The notes beneath the pieces were generated by a model, which saw only the letters and a list, made by a program, of their open reading frames with translations, did no database searches and was not told the origin of the DNA. Below, in pieces: positions 1-5,517 of a stretch of 5,517 nucleotides of DNA; the stretch's first letter is position 1; each line of letters opens with the position of its first letter. Both the position numbers and the translations under genes were made by a program. Origin of the DNA: CAZUZD01 sp964624465 (GTDB lineage Bacteria > Planctomycetota > Planctomycetia > Isosphaerales > Isosphaeraceae); the NCBI GenBank assembly GCA_964624465.1, contig CAZUZD010000389.1, forward strand, positions 1-5,517, given 5' to 3'.

Positions 1-113
1 CGTCCCGCCCGGCCGCGGCCGCCGCCCGGCCCGCCACGGTGGGCCCCGGGGCCCGCAACTGGGCCACCGGCAACCGCGTGCCGCTGCACCGGCCCTGGCT
101 CAGCTCCCGCTGA
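1..113 (+). CDS. C-terminal end of an unrecognised protein (partial, runs off left edge)
   Basis: The frame beginning at base 3 is open from the edge to a TGA at 111-113, giving about 36 residues. It starts with an Ala/Arg/Pro-rich stretch and ends in a more protein-like tail containing NWATGNRVPLHRPWLSSR. All 36 sense codons end in G or C, whereas the other two plus-strand frames carry many A/T third bases; this codon bias is the main support. The stop lies 77 bp before the exported TPR gene on the same strand, so the two could be co-transcribed. Right after the stop is only a weak 5-bp inverted repeat (114-118 with 124-128). I do not recognise the family, and the fragment is too short to assign a function. 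In such GC-rich DNA a chance open frame of this length is possible, so confidence is moderate. Confidence 0.5.
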   Translation, partial: SRPAAAAARPATVGPGARNWATGNRVPLHRPWLSSR

Positions 114-190
114 GCCGGCTCCCCCGGCCACCCCAAGCTATTGATCGCGCGGCATCCCGGCGACAGAACTTCCCGACAGGGCCTACAGAC

Positions 191-1267
191 ATGACGCTTC
201 TGCGACGAGTCGGATCTGCGGTCATCCTCCTGGGTCTCGCGGCCAACCCCGTGAGCGCCCAGAAGGCTGGCGACTGGAAGGCGGAACACGACGCCGGCTG
301 GAAGGCGTACCAGGAGGGCCGGCTGGAGGAGGCCGAGACCCAGCTGCGCGCCGCCGAGAAGGACGCCCGCGCCCTCGGTCCCGAGGCCCCCGCGCTCGCC
401 ACCACGCTCGACCACCTGGCCTGGGTCCTCTCGGCCGAGGGCAAGGCCGATGAGGCCGAGAAGGCCGCCAAGTCCGCCCTGGCCATCCGAGAGAAGGTGC
501 TCGGCGCCGACCACCTGGACGTGGCCGCCAGCCTGAACACCGTCGCCGCCCTGCACGACCTGGCCGGCCAGTTCGCCGAGGCCCGCCCCCTCTATGCTCG
601 CTGCCTGGCGATCGCCGAGAAGGCCCAGGGCCCCGAGGACCCCGGCACCGCCGCGGCGCTCGACAACCTGGCCGCCATCGACCACCTCCTGGGCAAGTTC
701 GACGCCGCCGAGGCCGAGTACAAGCGCGCCCTGGCCATCCGCGAGAAGGCCGCCGAGAAGAACCCCGCCGAGCTGGCCCCCACCCTGCACAACCTCGGCG
801 CCCTCTACATCGACCTGAAGCGGTACCCCGAGGCCGAGACCCTGTTCAAGCGGGCCCTGGCCATCCGCGAAAAGGCCCTGGGCGCCGATCACCCCGACGT
901 CGCCACCACCCTCGAGTCGCTGGGCTGGATGTACGAGCTCCAGGGCAAGCCCGACGAGGCCGAGCCCCTGCTCAAGAAGGCCCAGGACCTCTACGTGCTC
1001 GACCTTGGCCCGGATCACCCGCACGTCGCCCGCTGCCTGGCCAAGCTGGGGCGTGTGAACCTGGACCAGGGCGACTCGGCCGAGGCCGAGCAGTGCTGCC
1101 GCCGGGCCATCGTCATCCTCGAGCAGCCCGGCGCCGACCCGGCCGAGCTGGCGACCACGCTTGAGGACCACGCCGCCGTCCTCCGCAAGGCCGGCCGTGC
1201 CGACGACGCGGCCAAGGCCGAGGCCCGGGCCAAGGCCCTCCGGGCCCCGGCCGCCGCCAAGCCCTGA
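191..1267 (+). CDS. Exported TPR-repeat protein (kinesin-light-chain-type repeats)
   Basis: The protein has 358 residues. Residues 1-23 look like a signal peptide: MTLLRR, a hydrophobic core, then VSA before Gln24, so it is probably exported to the periplasm. A first TPR-like helix pair lies at about 32-62. Repeats of the type ATTLxxLgxxyxxxGkxxEAExLxkrALaIrEKxLGadHPdV follow at about 69-111, 112-153, 154-195, 196-237, 238-279 and 280-320, with a final half-repeat at 321-350. Four units are exactly 42 residues, the spacing typical of kinesin-light-chain/nephrocystin-type TPRs (TPR_10/TPR_12). Such repeats form a superhelical scaffold for binding peptides or proteins. No catalytic domain is present, so the role is probably adaptor or scaffold and the partner is unknown. 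The ATG at 191 is the natural start because the signal peptide begins there; a weak AGGG (178-181) lies 9 nt upstream. A strong hairpin follows the stop. The gene converges on the alkylsulfatase gene. The TPR assignment is secure; the function is not known. Confidence 0.93.
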   Translation: MTLLRRVGSAVILLGLAANPVSAQKAGDWKAEHDAGWKAYQEGRLEEAETQLRAAEKDARALGPEAPALATTLDHLAWVLSAEGKADEAEKAAKSALAIREKVLGADHLDVAASLNTVAALHDLAGQFAEARPLYARCLAIAEKAQGPEDPGTAAALDNLAAIDHLLGKFDAAEAEYKRALAIREKAAEKNPAELAPTLHNLGALYIDLKRYPEAETLFKRALAIREKALGADHPDVATTLESLGWMYELQGKPDEAEPLLKKAQDLYVLDLGPDHPHVARCLAKLGRVNLDQGDSAEAEQCCRRAIVILEQPGADPAELATTLEDHAAVLRKAGRADDAAKAEARAKALRAPAAAKP

Positions 1268-1298
1268 TCCGTCCCGACCGGCTCCGCAGAACCCACCA

Positions 1299-1330
1299 CG
1301 CGGGCCGGCGACCCAGGTCGCCGGCCCGCG
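1299..1330 (+). terminator. Terminator-like perfect hairpin after the TPR gene
   Basis: Arms 1299-1313 (CGCGGGCCGGCGACC) and 1316-1330 (GGTCGCCGGCCCGCG) are perfectly complementary around a 2-nt centre; as RNA this is roughly 14 bp with a CCAG loop. It begins 31 nt after the TPR stop codon. The downstream sequence is G/T-rich (GGGGTTGGGGTGTCC) rather than a clean U-tract, as is common for terminators in very GC-rich genomes. Because it is an inverted repeat between convergent genes, it could act in both directions. Confidence 0.65.
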
Positions 1331-1412
1331 GGGGTTGGGGTGTCCGGTTGTCCTGTGCGGCCGCGGGGGTGGCACNNNNNNNNNNCGGCCCGCGTGGTTT
1401 GCGTTGGTCCGG
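1322..1412. repeat. Imperfect direct repeat flanking the assembly gap
   Basis: Bases 1322-1347 and 1386-1412 share the identical 9-mer CGGCCCGCG and both end in TCCGG. By eye they match at about 22 of 27 positions with one single-base indel. The second copy starts immediately after the run of Ns. The left copy overlaps the right arm of the hairpin at 1299-1330. It could be a genuine short duplication, a low-complexity coincidence in G-rich DNA, or an assembly artefact at the contig join. Confidence 0.35.
1376..1385. other. Assembly gap (10 Ns) in the intergenic region
   Basis: Ten consecutive N characters interrupt the sequence. A round-number run of this kind normally marks a scaffold join whose true length is unknown, so the real distance between the two convergent genes cannot be read from this window. 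The gap sits just beyond a strong GC-rich hairpin, a kind of sequence that often breaks assemblies. Confidence 0.97.
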
Positions 1413-1445
1413 ACGGCAATCGCTCGAGTCGGGATCGACCACCGG

Positions 1446-1485
1446 CCTCGGCTCGTCCCCGAGCCGGGGACCCCGGATCCCGGGG
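1446..1485 (-). terminator. Tandem hairpins, candidate terminator for the sulfatase gene
   Basis: Two inverted repeats stand back to back. CGGCTCG at 1449-1455 pairs with CGAGCCG at 1460-1466 around TCCC, and the stem can be lengthened by one G-U pair and two G-C pairs to 1446-1469. CCCCGG at 1471-1476 pairs with CCGGGG at 1480-1485 around ATC. They lie about 114 nt beyond the sulfatase stop on the minus strand. There is no U-tract and the distance is long, so this is a moderate to weak candidate. Confidence 0.35.
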
Positions 1486-1598
1486 CACAGCCTCACACCG
1501 CCCCCTGCGGCCCGGGATCGGCCCGGTGCTGCCGGATCGACCGCGGCCGATCGGGGCGTGGCCGGCTCCAGCCGACGCCGACCCCGACGACCCTCGGA

Positions 1599-3689
1599 TC
1601 ACTCCGCGATGGTCTGGCCCGGGACGGCCTCGTAGGCGTCGGCATGATCGGCCGCGCCGCCACGCGCCCGGGTCCCGGGCAGGATCTCGAAGCGCGGGTC
1701 GAAGTCGACCATCGTCGCCGCCAGCTTCGCGAGCAGGCTGACGTCCCCCTGCGCCTTCGCGGTGCCGTCCCGGATCTGCGCCTCGAGCGTCTTGACCCCC
1801 ATCATCGTCTGCTCGAGGTCAGCCCGGTCGATGGTCAGGGTGAGGTCAGGCTGCGACGCCAGGAAGCCCGGGATGTTCGTGAGGGTCGCGTTCTCCAGCT
1901 CGATCGCAAACTGTTCCCCGTTGTCGGGGGTGATCAGGTTCATGGTGAACCGCAGCCCCTCCGCCTTGCGACTGTCCATGCGGATGGCGAGGAAGTTCAG
2001 GAAGAGCTCGGTGGACATGGCGCGGATCACGTCGGGCCCGCTCGACTTCGGCGAGGTCCCCTCCGGGATCCCCGTGCGGAGCTCGTACGCCCCGGCGAGG
2101 AAGCTGTTGCGGAGGCCCGGATTCTCCTGCTGGTAGCCGATCTGCTCGAAAACGTCGGCCAGCAGGTCCTTGGCCGCCTGGTTCTGCGGCTCGGCGTGGA
2201 CCAGCTTGTCGAGGATCTCGCTGGCCAGCAGGTACTTGCCCTCGTCGTGGAGCTGGCGGGCCCGGGAGAGGATCTTCGCCGCTCCCCCCATCATCTCGAC
2301 GTAGAGCGGGGCGGAGTCCTCGGGCGAGAGCGGGATCAGGGTCGACGGGTTGCAGTCCCAGAAGCCCAGGTACCGGCTGACGACGCCCCGGGCGTTGTGC
2401 TGGACCGACCCGTGATAGCCCCGGCATTCCCACTTCTGCTGCAGGCTCTGCGGCAGCTCGTAGACGTTGTGGATCTGGTTGACCGTCACGCCCTGGTTGG
2501 CCAGGTGCAGCACCTGGTTGTTGAAGTGCGCGTACAGGTCGCGCTGGGCGCGGAGGATCTCCTGGACGCGAGCGTTGCCCCAGCGCGGCCAGTGGTGGGC
2601 CCCGAGCAGAACCTCGGCCTCCTGCCCGAACCGATACAGCGCCTCGTTGATGGACTTCGACCAGTTGAGCGCATCGCGCACCAGCGCGCCCCGCAGCGTG
2701 TAGATGTTGTGGAGCGTGGCGTTGACGTTCTCCGCGACCCAGAGCGCCTTCCGGTCGGGGAGGTACGTGTTCATCTCCGAGGGCGCCTCGGTGTTCGGCG
2801 TGTTCTGGAAGATCATCCGCACGCCGTCGACCTCGATCTCCTCGATGTCGTCCTCGACGATCCGCGTCGGCGCGATCAGGCCCGAGGTGCCGCGCGAGAT
2901 GGCGTGGCCCAGCCCCTGGGTCACGAACCCGTACGGGCTCACCGGCAGCAGCACGCCGTACTGGTAGAACAGCCGCCGGTTCATCGCATTGCCGGCGTAG
3001 ATGTTCTCGGAGATCGTGTAGTCCATGAAATCGCGAGGCGCCAGGATCTGGACCCTCCCGGACCGGACCTCGGCCTCGTCGACCACGCCGCGGACGCCCC
3101 CCCAGTGGTCGCCGTGGGAGTGGGAGTAGACCACGGCCGTGACGGGCAGCCCCTCGCCCCGGTGCTCCTGGAATAGCTTCCAGGCGGCCCGCATCACGTC
3201 GGCCGTGACCAGGCAGTCGAAGACGATCCACCCGGTCTTGCCGCGCACGAAGGTGGTCTGGGCCAGGTCGAACCCGCGGACCTGGTAGATCCCCGGCACC
3301 ACCTCGTAGAGGCCGTAGTTGTTGTTGAGCTGGCCGATGCGGTGCATCGAGGGATGGACGCTCTCGAACTCCTCCTGCCGGTCCAGGAACTGGAACTGCG
3401 TCATGTCCCAGGCGACCCCGCCGGAGTCGTTCGGGATCTTCAACTCCGGCATCGGGGCGATCAGGCCGCGCCGCTGTTCCTCGAAGTCGCGGGCGTCGGC
3501 GAAGGGCAACGCCGCCTTCGCCTGCCGCAGCACCTCCCGGGTGAACTCCGAGGGCGGCTTCCCCTTCGGATGAAAGTGGCCCTCCGGCGCGGCCACGGCC
3601 GCGGCCTCCGCCGGCCCGGGATCCATCGCCATGTGGGCCGCCACGGCGAACGCCGGCAGCGATTTCACGAACTCACGCCGTGTGGTCAA
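1599..3689 (-). CDS. Alkylsulfatase, metallo-beta-lactamase fold, SdsA1/YjcS family, Tat-exported
   Basis: This is a zinc-dependent hydrolase expected to cleave alkyl sulfate esters such as dodecyl sulfate to the alcohol and inorganic sulfate. With the TTG start at 3689 it has 696 residues, close to the roughly 650-660 of SdsA1 and YjcS plus a signal region. Residues 2-7 are TTRREF, a twin-arginine motif, followed by a hydrophobic segment and an Ala-rich likely cleavage region, so export by Tat is likely. The MBL domain covers about 123-373. The zinc ligands are all present: HSHGDH at 190-195 (His190, His192, Asp194, His195), Glu301 in NTEAP, Glu320 in VAENVN and His365 in GAHHWP. Their spacing equals what I recall for SdsA1, and Asn328 and Arg333 match its sulfate-binding Asn and Arg. 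A helical dimerisation region (about 383-523) and a C-terminal SCP2-like domain (about 555-673) follow. An upstream in-frame TTG at 3740 would add 17 residues before the Tat motif but lacks a ribosome site. Whether it prefers primary or secondary alkyl sulfates cannot be read here. Confidence 0.93.
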   Translation of the reverse strand: MTTRREFVKSLPAFAVAAHMAMDPGPAEAAAVAAPEGHFHPKGKPPSEFTREVLRQAKAALPFADARDFEEQRRGLIAPMPELKIPNDSGGVAWDMTQFQFLDRQEEFESVHPSMHRIGQLNNNYGLYEVVPGIYQVRGFDLAQTTFVRGKTGWIVFDCLVTADVMRAAWKLFQEHRGEGLPVTAVVYSHSHGDHWGGVRGVVDEAEVRSGRVQILAPRDFMDYTISENIYAGNAMNRRLFYQYGVLLPVSPYGFVTQGLGHAISRGTSGLIAPTRIVEDDIEEIEVDGVRMIFQNTPNTEAPSEMNTYLPDRKALWVAENVNATLHNIYTLRGALVRDALNWSKSINEALYRFGQEAEVLLGAHHWPRWGNARVQEILRAQRDLYAHFNNQVLHLANQGVTVNQIHNVYELPQSLQQKWECRGYHGSVQHNARGVVSRYLGFWDCNPSTLIPLSPEDSAPLYVEMMGGAAKILSRARQLHDEGKYLLASEILDKLVHAEPQNQAAKDLLADVFEQIGYQQENPGLRNSFLAGAYELRTGIPEGTSPKSSGPDVIRAMSTELFLNFLAIRMDSRKAEGLRFTMNLITPDNGEQFAIELENATLTNIPGFLASQPDLTLTIDRADLEQTMMGVKTLEAQIRDGTAKAQGDVSLLAKLAATMVDFDPRFEILPGTRARGGAADHADAYEAVPGQTIAE

Positions 3690-3695
3690 GGTCGA

Positions 3696-3700
3696 CTCCC
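3696..3700 (-). promoter_or_regulatory. Ribosome binding site that sets the TTG start of the sulfatase
   Basis: On the minus strand GGGAG is followed by the 6-nt spacer TCGACC and then TTG at 3689-3687. The spacing is good for a Shine-Dalgarno site. It places translation initiation so that the twin-arginine motif lies right at the N-terminus, as expected for a Tat substrate. The other in-frame TTG at 3740 has no comparable purine-rich site upstream. Confidence 0.65.
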
Positions 3701-3750
3701 ACCCTGAGGGTCCTTTCGAAGGCCTGACGCCGGTGTCCAACGGCTCGGGA

Positions 3751-3762
3751 GGACGCGCGTCC
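3751..3762. repeat. 12-bp perfect palindrome upstream of the sulfatase gene
   Basis: GGACGCGCGTCC is its own reverse complement and sits about 60 bp upstream of the sulfatase TTG start. One mismatch further out, GG on the left again faces CC on the right. The position fits an operator or a hairpin in the leader RNA. In DNA this GC-rich a 12-bp palindrome may also arise by chance, and no regulator gene is adjacent. Confidence 0.3.
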
Positions 3763-3962
3763 GCCTCGTGAAGAGCCTAGCAGACCGGGGGCGAGCAGAT
3801 CGTACTGGATCCGATCGTCAGCCCAGATTTGCGAGGACACCCCCGAGCCGCCTGCCGTCACGGCGCGCGGTTCGGGAGCGCGGACTCAGGCGGGTGCCAC
3901 GCCTCCCACCGGACGGAAGGAACCAGTGACCCGCGACGCGGCGGGGGCACGCGTCCGCAGGA

Positions 3963-5285
3963 TCAGTCCAGCGGCACCATGAACTCCCGACCATCCTGCC
4001 GGTAAACGTCAAAGCCCTGCGGCCCGGTCTCGCGGTACAGGAACACCGGGTCGCCCTGGGGCATCGGCCCGTGGCGCTGCCGGAGGACCGGTCCCTCGCG
4101 GAGTCCGGGCGGGACCGCGGACGGTGCCGGCCAGCTCATCGGAGGGTGCCAGGTGGGCGGTGGGGGCCGATCGATGCTGGAGGGACCCGGGAAGGCGTCC
4201 AGCCACTGGCGCGTCTTCTCGAACGACTGGACGCCTTCCGCGAGGTTGGCCAGCTTCCGGTGGACGGAGTCCTCGGACATCCGGCGCGGGTCGGGCAGCG
4301 GCGGGACGACGCCGGGGCCGGGAGGGGGGGAGAGCCGCTCCGTGCGTCGGGGTGACCGGTCGGCGGGGTAGGTCCGGTTCGGCTGCTGCCGCCGGATCTG
4401 GCGCGGCATCGGACGGTAAAACCCGGAGGCCCGGGCGATCTCCGGGGGCTGACGCTGCCGGCTCGCCTCGAGGGCGTCCATCAGGATCCGCTCCTGGCCC
4501 GGTGCGCCCTCGAGCGACGCGAGCCGGGGACCTTCGAGCCCCCCACCGACCTCCGACGTCGCCAGCTCGGGCCCGACTTCCCCGAGCGGCGCCACCAGCG
4601 CCTCCGGGACCTCCGCCTCGGCTGTCGCAGCTTCGATCGCCGCGAGCCCCCCCTCGGTTGCCGCGGCGCCAGCGGCCTCGCCGCCCACGAGCGAGGAGAG
4701 CCCCCCGGCTCCGGTGGCCCCGCTGGCGCCCATGGTCAGGGCCGCGATGACCATCTCGCCCTGTTTCCTGCCCTCGGCGATCCGGGCGGCCAGGTCGGCC
4801 TCCCAGCGGGCCCGGAATGCTCGCTGCTCCGCTGCGCCCCGGAGATCCCAGGTGGCCTTCAGCTCGGCGGCCCGACGGTCCAGGCGTTCGACCTCCCAGC
4901 GGAGATGTCCGGAGGCCGTCTCGAGCCGCGACCGCGTCTCGAGGCGGGACCGCTCGCGGTGGGCCTGGCGCGTCGCCCCGTCTCGCTCGGCACGGTCCTC
5001 GACCTCCTGGAGGTGGGACCTGGCCGCCGCCTGGCGGCGTTCGATTCCCGAGGTGGCAGTGCGCGTGAGGGCTGCGGCGGCCTCACGGGCTCGGGAATTC
5101 TGACCCTCGATCCGGGTCCGGACCGGATCCGGGATCACGGGGGCCCCGGCGCGGCGATCGAGGATGGCGCCGGCGGGTCGCACCAGCAATTCGACCGGCT
5201 GCGGCTCCTCCGCCCGGGCGGCGGGGACCAGCAGGAGGACGGTCGCGGCGAGGGCCCGAGAGCGTCCGTGTCGGTCAGGGACCAT
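3963..5285 (-). CDS. Secreted Ala/Arg/Pro-rich protein of unknown function
   Basis: The 440-residue protein starts at the ATG at 5285, preceded by AGGAG with a 7-nt spacer. Residues 1-25 form a clear signal peptide (basic RHGRSR, hydrophobic ALAATVLLLV, cleavage after ARA), so it enters the Sec pathway. About 55-175 is a charged, Arg/Glu/Ala-rich segment predicted by eye to be helical and probably coiled-coil. About 178-265 is Gly/Ala-rich with glycine-zipper-like spacing (for example MGASGATGAGGLSSLVGGE) and then acidic. About 275-400 is Pro/Arg-rich and probably disordered, interrupted by a short helix near 337-365. The last 30 residues alternate hydrophobic and aromatic positions (PVFLYRE, GFDVYRQDGREFMVPL), suggesting a small beta hairpin. 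There is no catalytic motif, lipobox or C-terminal anchor that I recognise. A longer frame from a TTG at 5372 would bury the signal peptide and cross a terminator-like hairpin, so I reject it. The gene is probably transcribed on its own. Confidence 0.75.
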   Translation of the reverse strand: MVPDRHGRSRALAATVLLLVPAARAEEPQPVELLVRPAGAILDRRAGAPVIPDPVRTRIEGQNSRAREAAAALTRTATSGIERRQAAARSHLQEVEDRAERDGATRQAHRERSRLETRSRLETASGHLRWEVERLDRRAAELKATWDLRGAAEQRAFRARWEADLAARIAEGRKQGEMVIAALTMGASGATGAGGLSSLVGGEAAGAAATEGGLAAIEAATAEAEVPEALVAPLGEVGPELATSEVGGGLEGPRLASLEGAPGQERILMDALEASRQRQPPEIARASGFYRPMPRQIRRQQPNRTYPADRSPRRTERLSPPPGPGVVPPLPDPRRMSEDSVHRKLANLAEGVQSFEKTRQWLDAFPGPSSIDRPPPPTWHPPMSWPAPSAVPPGLREGPVLRQRHGPMPQGDPVFLYRETGPQGFDVYRQDGREFMVPLD

Positions 5286-5292
5286 GAGCAGG

Positions 5293-5297
5293 CTCCT
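5293..5297 (-). promoter_or_regulatory. Shine-Dalgarno site for the 440-residue secreted protein
   Basis: AGGAG on the minus strand lies 7 nt before the ATG at 5285-5283. This strong match fixes the start directly before the signal peptide and rules against the longer upstream reading. Confidence 0.75.
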
Positions 5298-5336
5298 GGG
5301 TGATTCCGGGTGGTCGCATGGGGCTGGGAACCGAAG

Positions 5337-5362
5337 GGTGGGGCCGGCCGCCCGGCCCCACC
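5337..5362 (-). terminator. Terminator-like perfect hairpin between two minus-strand genes
   Basis: On the minus strand GGTGGGGCCGG (5362-5352) pairs perfectly with CCGGCCCCACC (5347-5337) around the loop GCGG, giving an 11-bp all-matched stem. It begins 6 nt after the TGA at 5371-5369, which is where an intrinsic terminator belongs. CTTCGGTTCCC follows instead of a full U-tract. It separates the partial upstream gene from the secreted-protein gene and suggests the latter has its own promoter in the roughly 50 bp that remain. Confidence 0.6.
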
Positions 5363-5368
5363 GGGACG

Positions 5369-5517
5369 TCAAACGCGGGCGGCGGCGAAGATGCGAGCGT
5401 CCAGCCCGGCGATCTCGGCGCGGAGTTCGCCCACCCGCGCGAGACCGGCCACGATCGCCGCGTGAGACTTCTCGCTGAACCCGACTGTCTGTTGGGCTGT
5501 GTCACGCGGCCTCGCCA
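5369..5517 (-). CDS. 3' end (or nearly all) of a small unrecognised protein, runs off right edge
   Basis: On the minus strand the frame ending at the TGA at 5371-5369 is open to the window edge, giving 48 residues. They start ARPRDTAQQTVGFSEKSH and end in an Ala/Leu/Arg/Glu-rich stretch (VGELRAEIAGLDARIFAAARV) that looks helical, with possible heptad-like hydrophobic spacing. Third positions are mostly G or C, and a perfect hairpin follows the stop by 6 nt; together these argue for a real gene end. The window stops in the middle of a codon whose last two bases are TG, so the missing base could even make it a start codon and the protein a complete 49-mer. I do not recognise the family. Confidence 0.5.
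   Translation of the reverse strand, partial: ARPRDTAQQTVGFSEKSHAAIVAGLARVGELRAEIAGLDARIFAAARV

Larger units (their letters stand above)
1268..1598. other. Convergent intergenic region, no gene seen
   Basis: About 330 bp lie between the stop of the TPR gene and the stop of the sulfatase gene. The region contains the perfect hairpin at 1299-1330, the N run at 1376-1385 and two adjacent smaller hairpins at 1446-1485. Open frames crossing it on either strand show no recognisable protein motifs, and several run straight through the Ns, so I treat them as GC-driven chance frames. No tRNA or other RNA gene was recognised. Confidence 0.7.
3690..3962. other. Intergenic region upstream of the sulfatase and downstream of the 440-residue protein gene
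   Basis: This 273-bp stretch carries no convincing gene; the open frames on both strands are short and unlike proteins. It should contain the sulfatase promoter. A TACGAT hexamer on the minus strand (3799-3804) resembles a -10 element but has no matching -35, so I do not call it. A perfect 12-bp palindrome lies at 3751-3762, and a 5-bp stem (3930-3934 with 3941-3945) lies just past the stop of the neighbouring gene. Confidence 0.6.

Noticed and set aside
100..540. 146-residue minus-strand frame opposite the start of the TPR gene
   Set aside because: It is Ser/Ala/Arg-rich and antisense to a clear TPR gene, as expected for a complementary-strand shadow.
1386..1598. Possible small RNA or mobile-element remnant between the convergent genes
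   Set aside because: Only short GC-rich inverted repeats are visible; there is no transposase fragment, target-site duplication, tRNA-like fold or promoter signal.
1161..3176. 671-residue open frame on the plus strand, antisense to the sulfatase
   Set aside because: It runs through the N gap and lies opposite a protein with intact catalytic motifs. Its composition is what the complement of a GC-biased gene produces, and it has no recognisable domain.
1846..3231. 461-residue minus-strand open frame inside the sulfatase gene
   Set aside because: It overlaps the sulfatase in another frame and is Arg/Gly/Pro/Ala-rich, typical of a shifted GC-rich gene; the sulfatase frame carries the conserved motifs.
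3799..3804. TACGAT as a possible -10 promoter element for the sulfatase
   Set aside because: No acceptable -35 hexamer lies 16-18 nt upstream, and single hexamer matches are not evidence in an unfamiliar high-GC genome.
4124..4750. 208-residue plus-strand frame opposite the secreted protein
   Set aside because: It is extremely Arg/Pro/Gly/Ala-rich, has no ribosome site that I can see, and is antisense to a gene with a signal peptide and a good start.
5286..5372. N-terminal extension of the secreted protein from a TTG at 5372
   Set aside because: The extension crosses a perfect hairpin, overlaps the stop of the neighbouring gene and would put 29 residues before a clear signal peptide; the ATG at 5285 has a strong ribosome site.
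5275..5505. 76-residue minus-strand frame at the right edge
   Set aside because: Its Pro/Arg/Ser-rich composition is not protein-like, and it reads through the hairpin. The alternative frame ending at 5369 has better codon bias and ends just before the hairpin.

Overview
The window is very GC-rich chromosomal DNA from a bacterium. The mix of genes suggests a high-GC planctomycete, perhaps of the Isosphaeraceae type: an exported TPR protein, a Tat-exported alkylsulfatase and a secreted Ala/Arg/Pro-rich protein of unknown function. That assignment is inference from gene content and codon use; there is no rRNA or other phylogenetic marker here.

Layout, left to right. (1) Positions 1-113 look like the last 36 codons of an unrecognised plus-strand gene. 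(2) Positions 191-1267 (+) encode a 358-residue exported protein built almost entirely of 42-residue kinesin-light-chain-type TPR repeats, followed by a perfect 15-bp terminator-like hairpin. (3) Positions 1268-1598 lie between two convergent genes. This stretch holds that hairpin, a run of ten Ns (an assembly join) and two further hairpins. (4) Positions 1599-3689 (-) encode a complete metallo-beta-lactamase-fold alkylsulfatase of the SdsA1/YjcS family, probably starting at a TTG codon with a twin-arginine signal. (5) Positions 3690-3962 are a 273-bp non-coding gap with a 12-bp palindrome. (6) Positions 3963-5285 (-) encode a 440-residue secreted protein of unknown function: signal peptide, charged helical segment, Gly/Ala-rich segment, Pro/Arg-rich segment and a small C-terminal beta-like tail. 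(7) Positions 5369-5517 (-) are the 3' end of, or almost all of, another small gene, with a perfect 11-bp hairpin 6 nt after its stop.

The genes do not form an obvious pathway or operon. The TPR gene and the sulfatase converge, and the three minus-strand genes are separated by 83 and 273 bp with a terminator-like hairpin in the first gap. The only confident enzymatic function is alkyl sulfate ester hydrolysis in the cell envelope. I found no CRISPR array, tRNA, rRNA, insertion sequence or recognisable defence or mobile system. Nothing here convincingly represents a new biological system; the least explained item is the 440-residue secreted protein.
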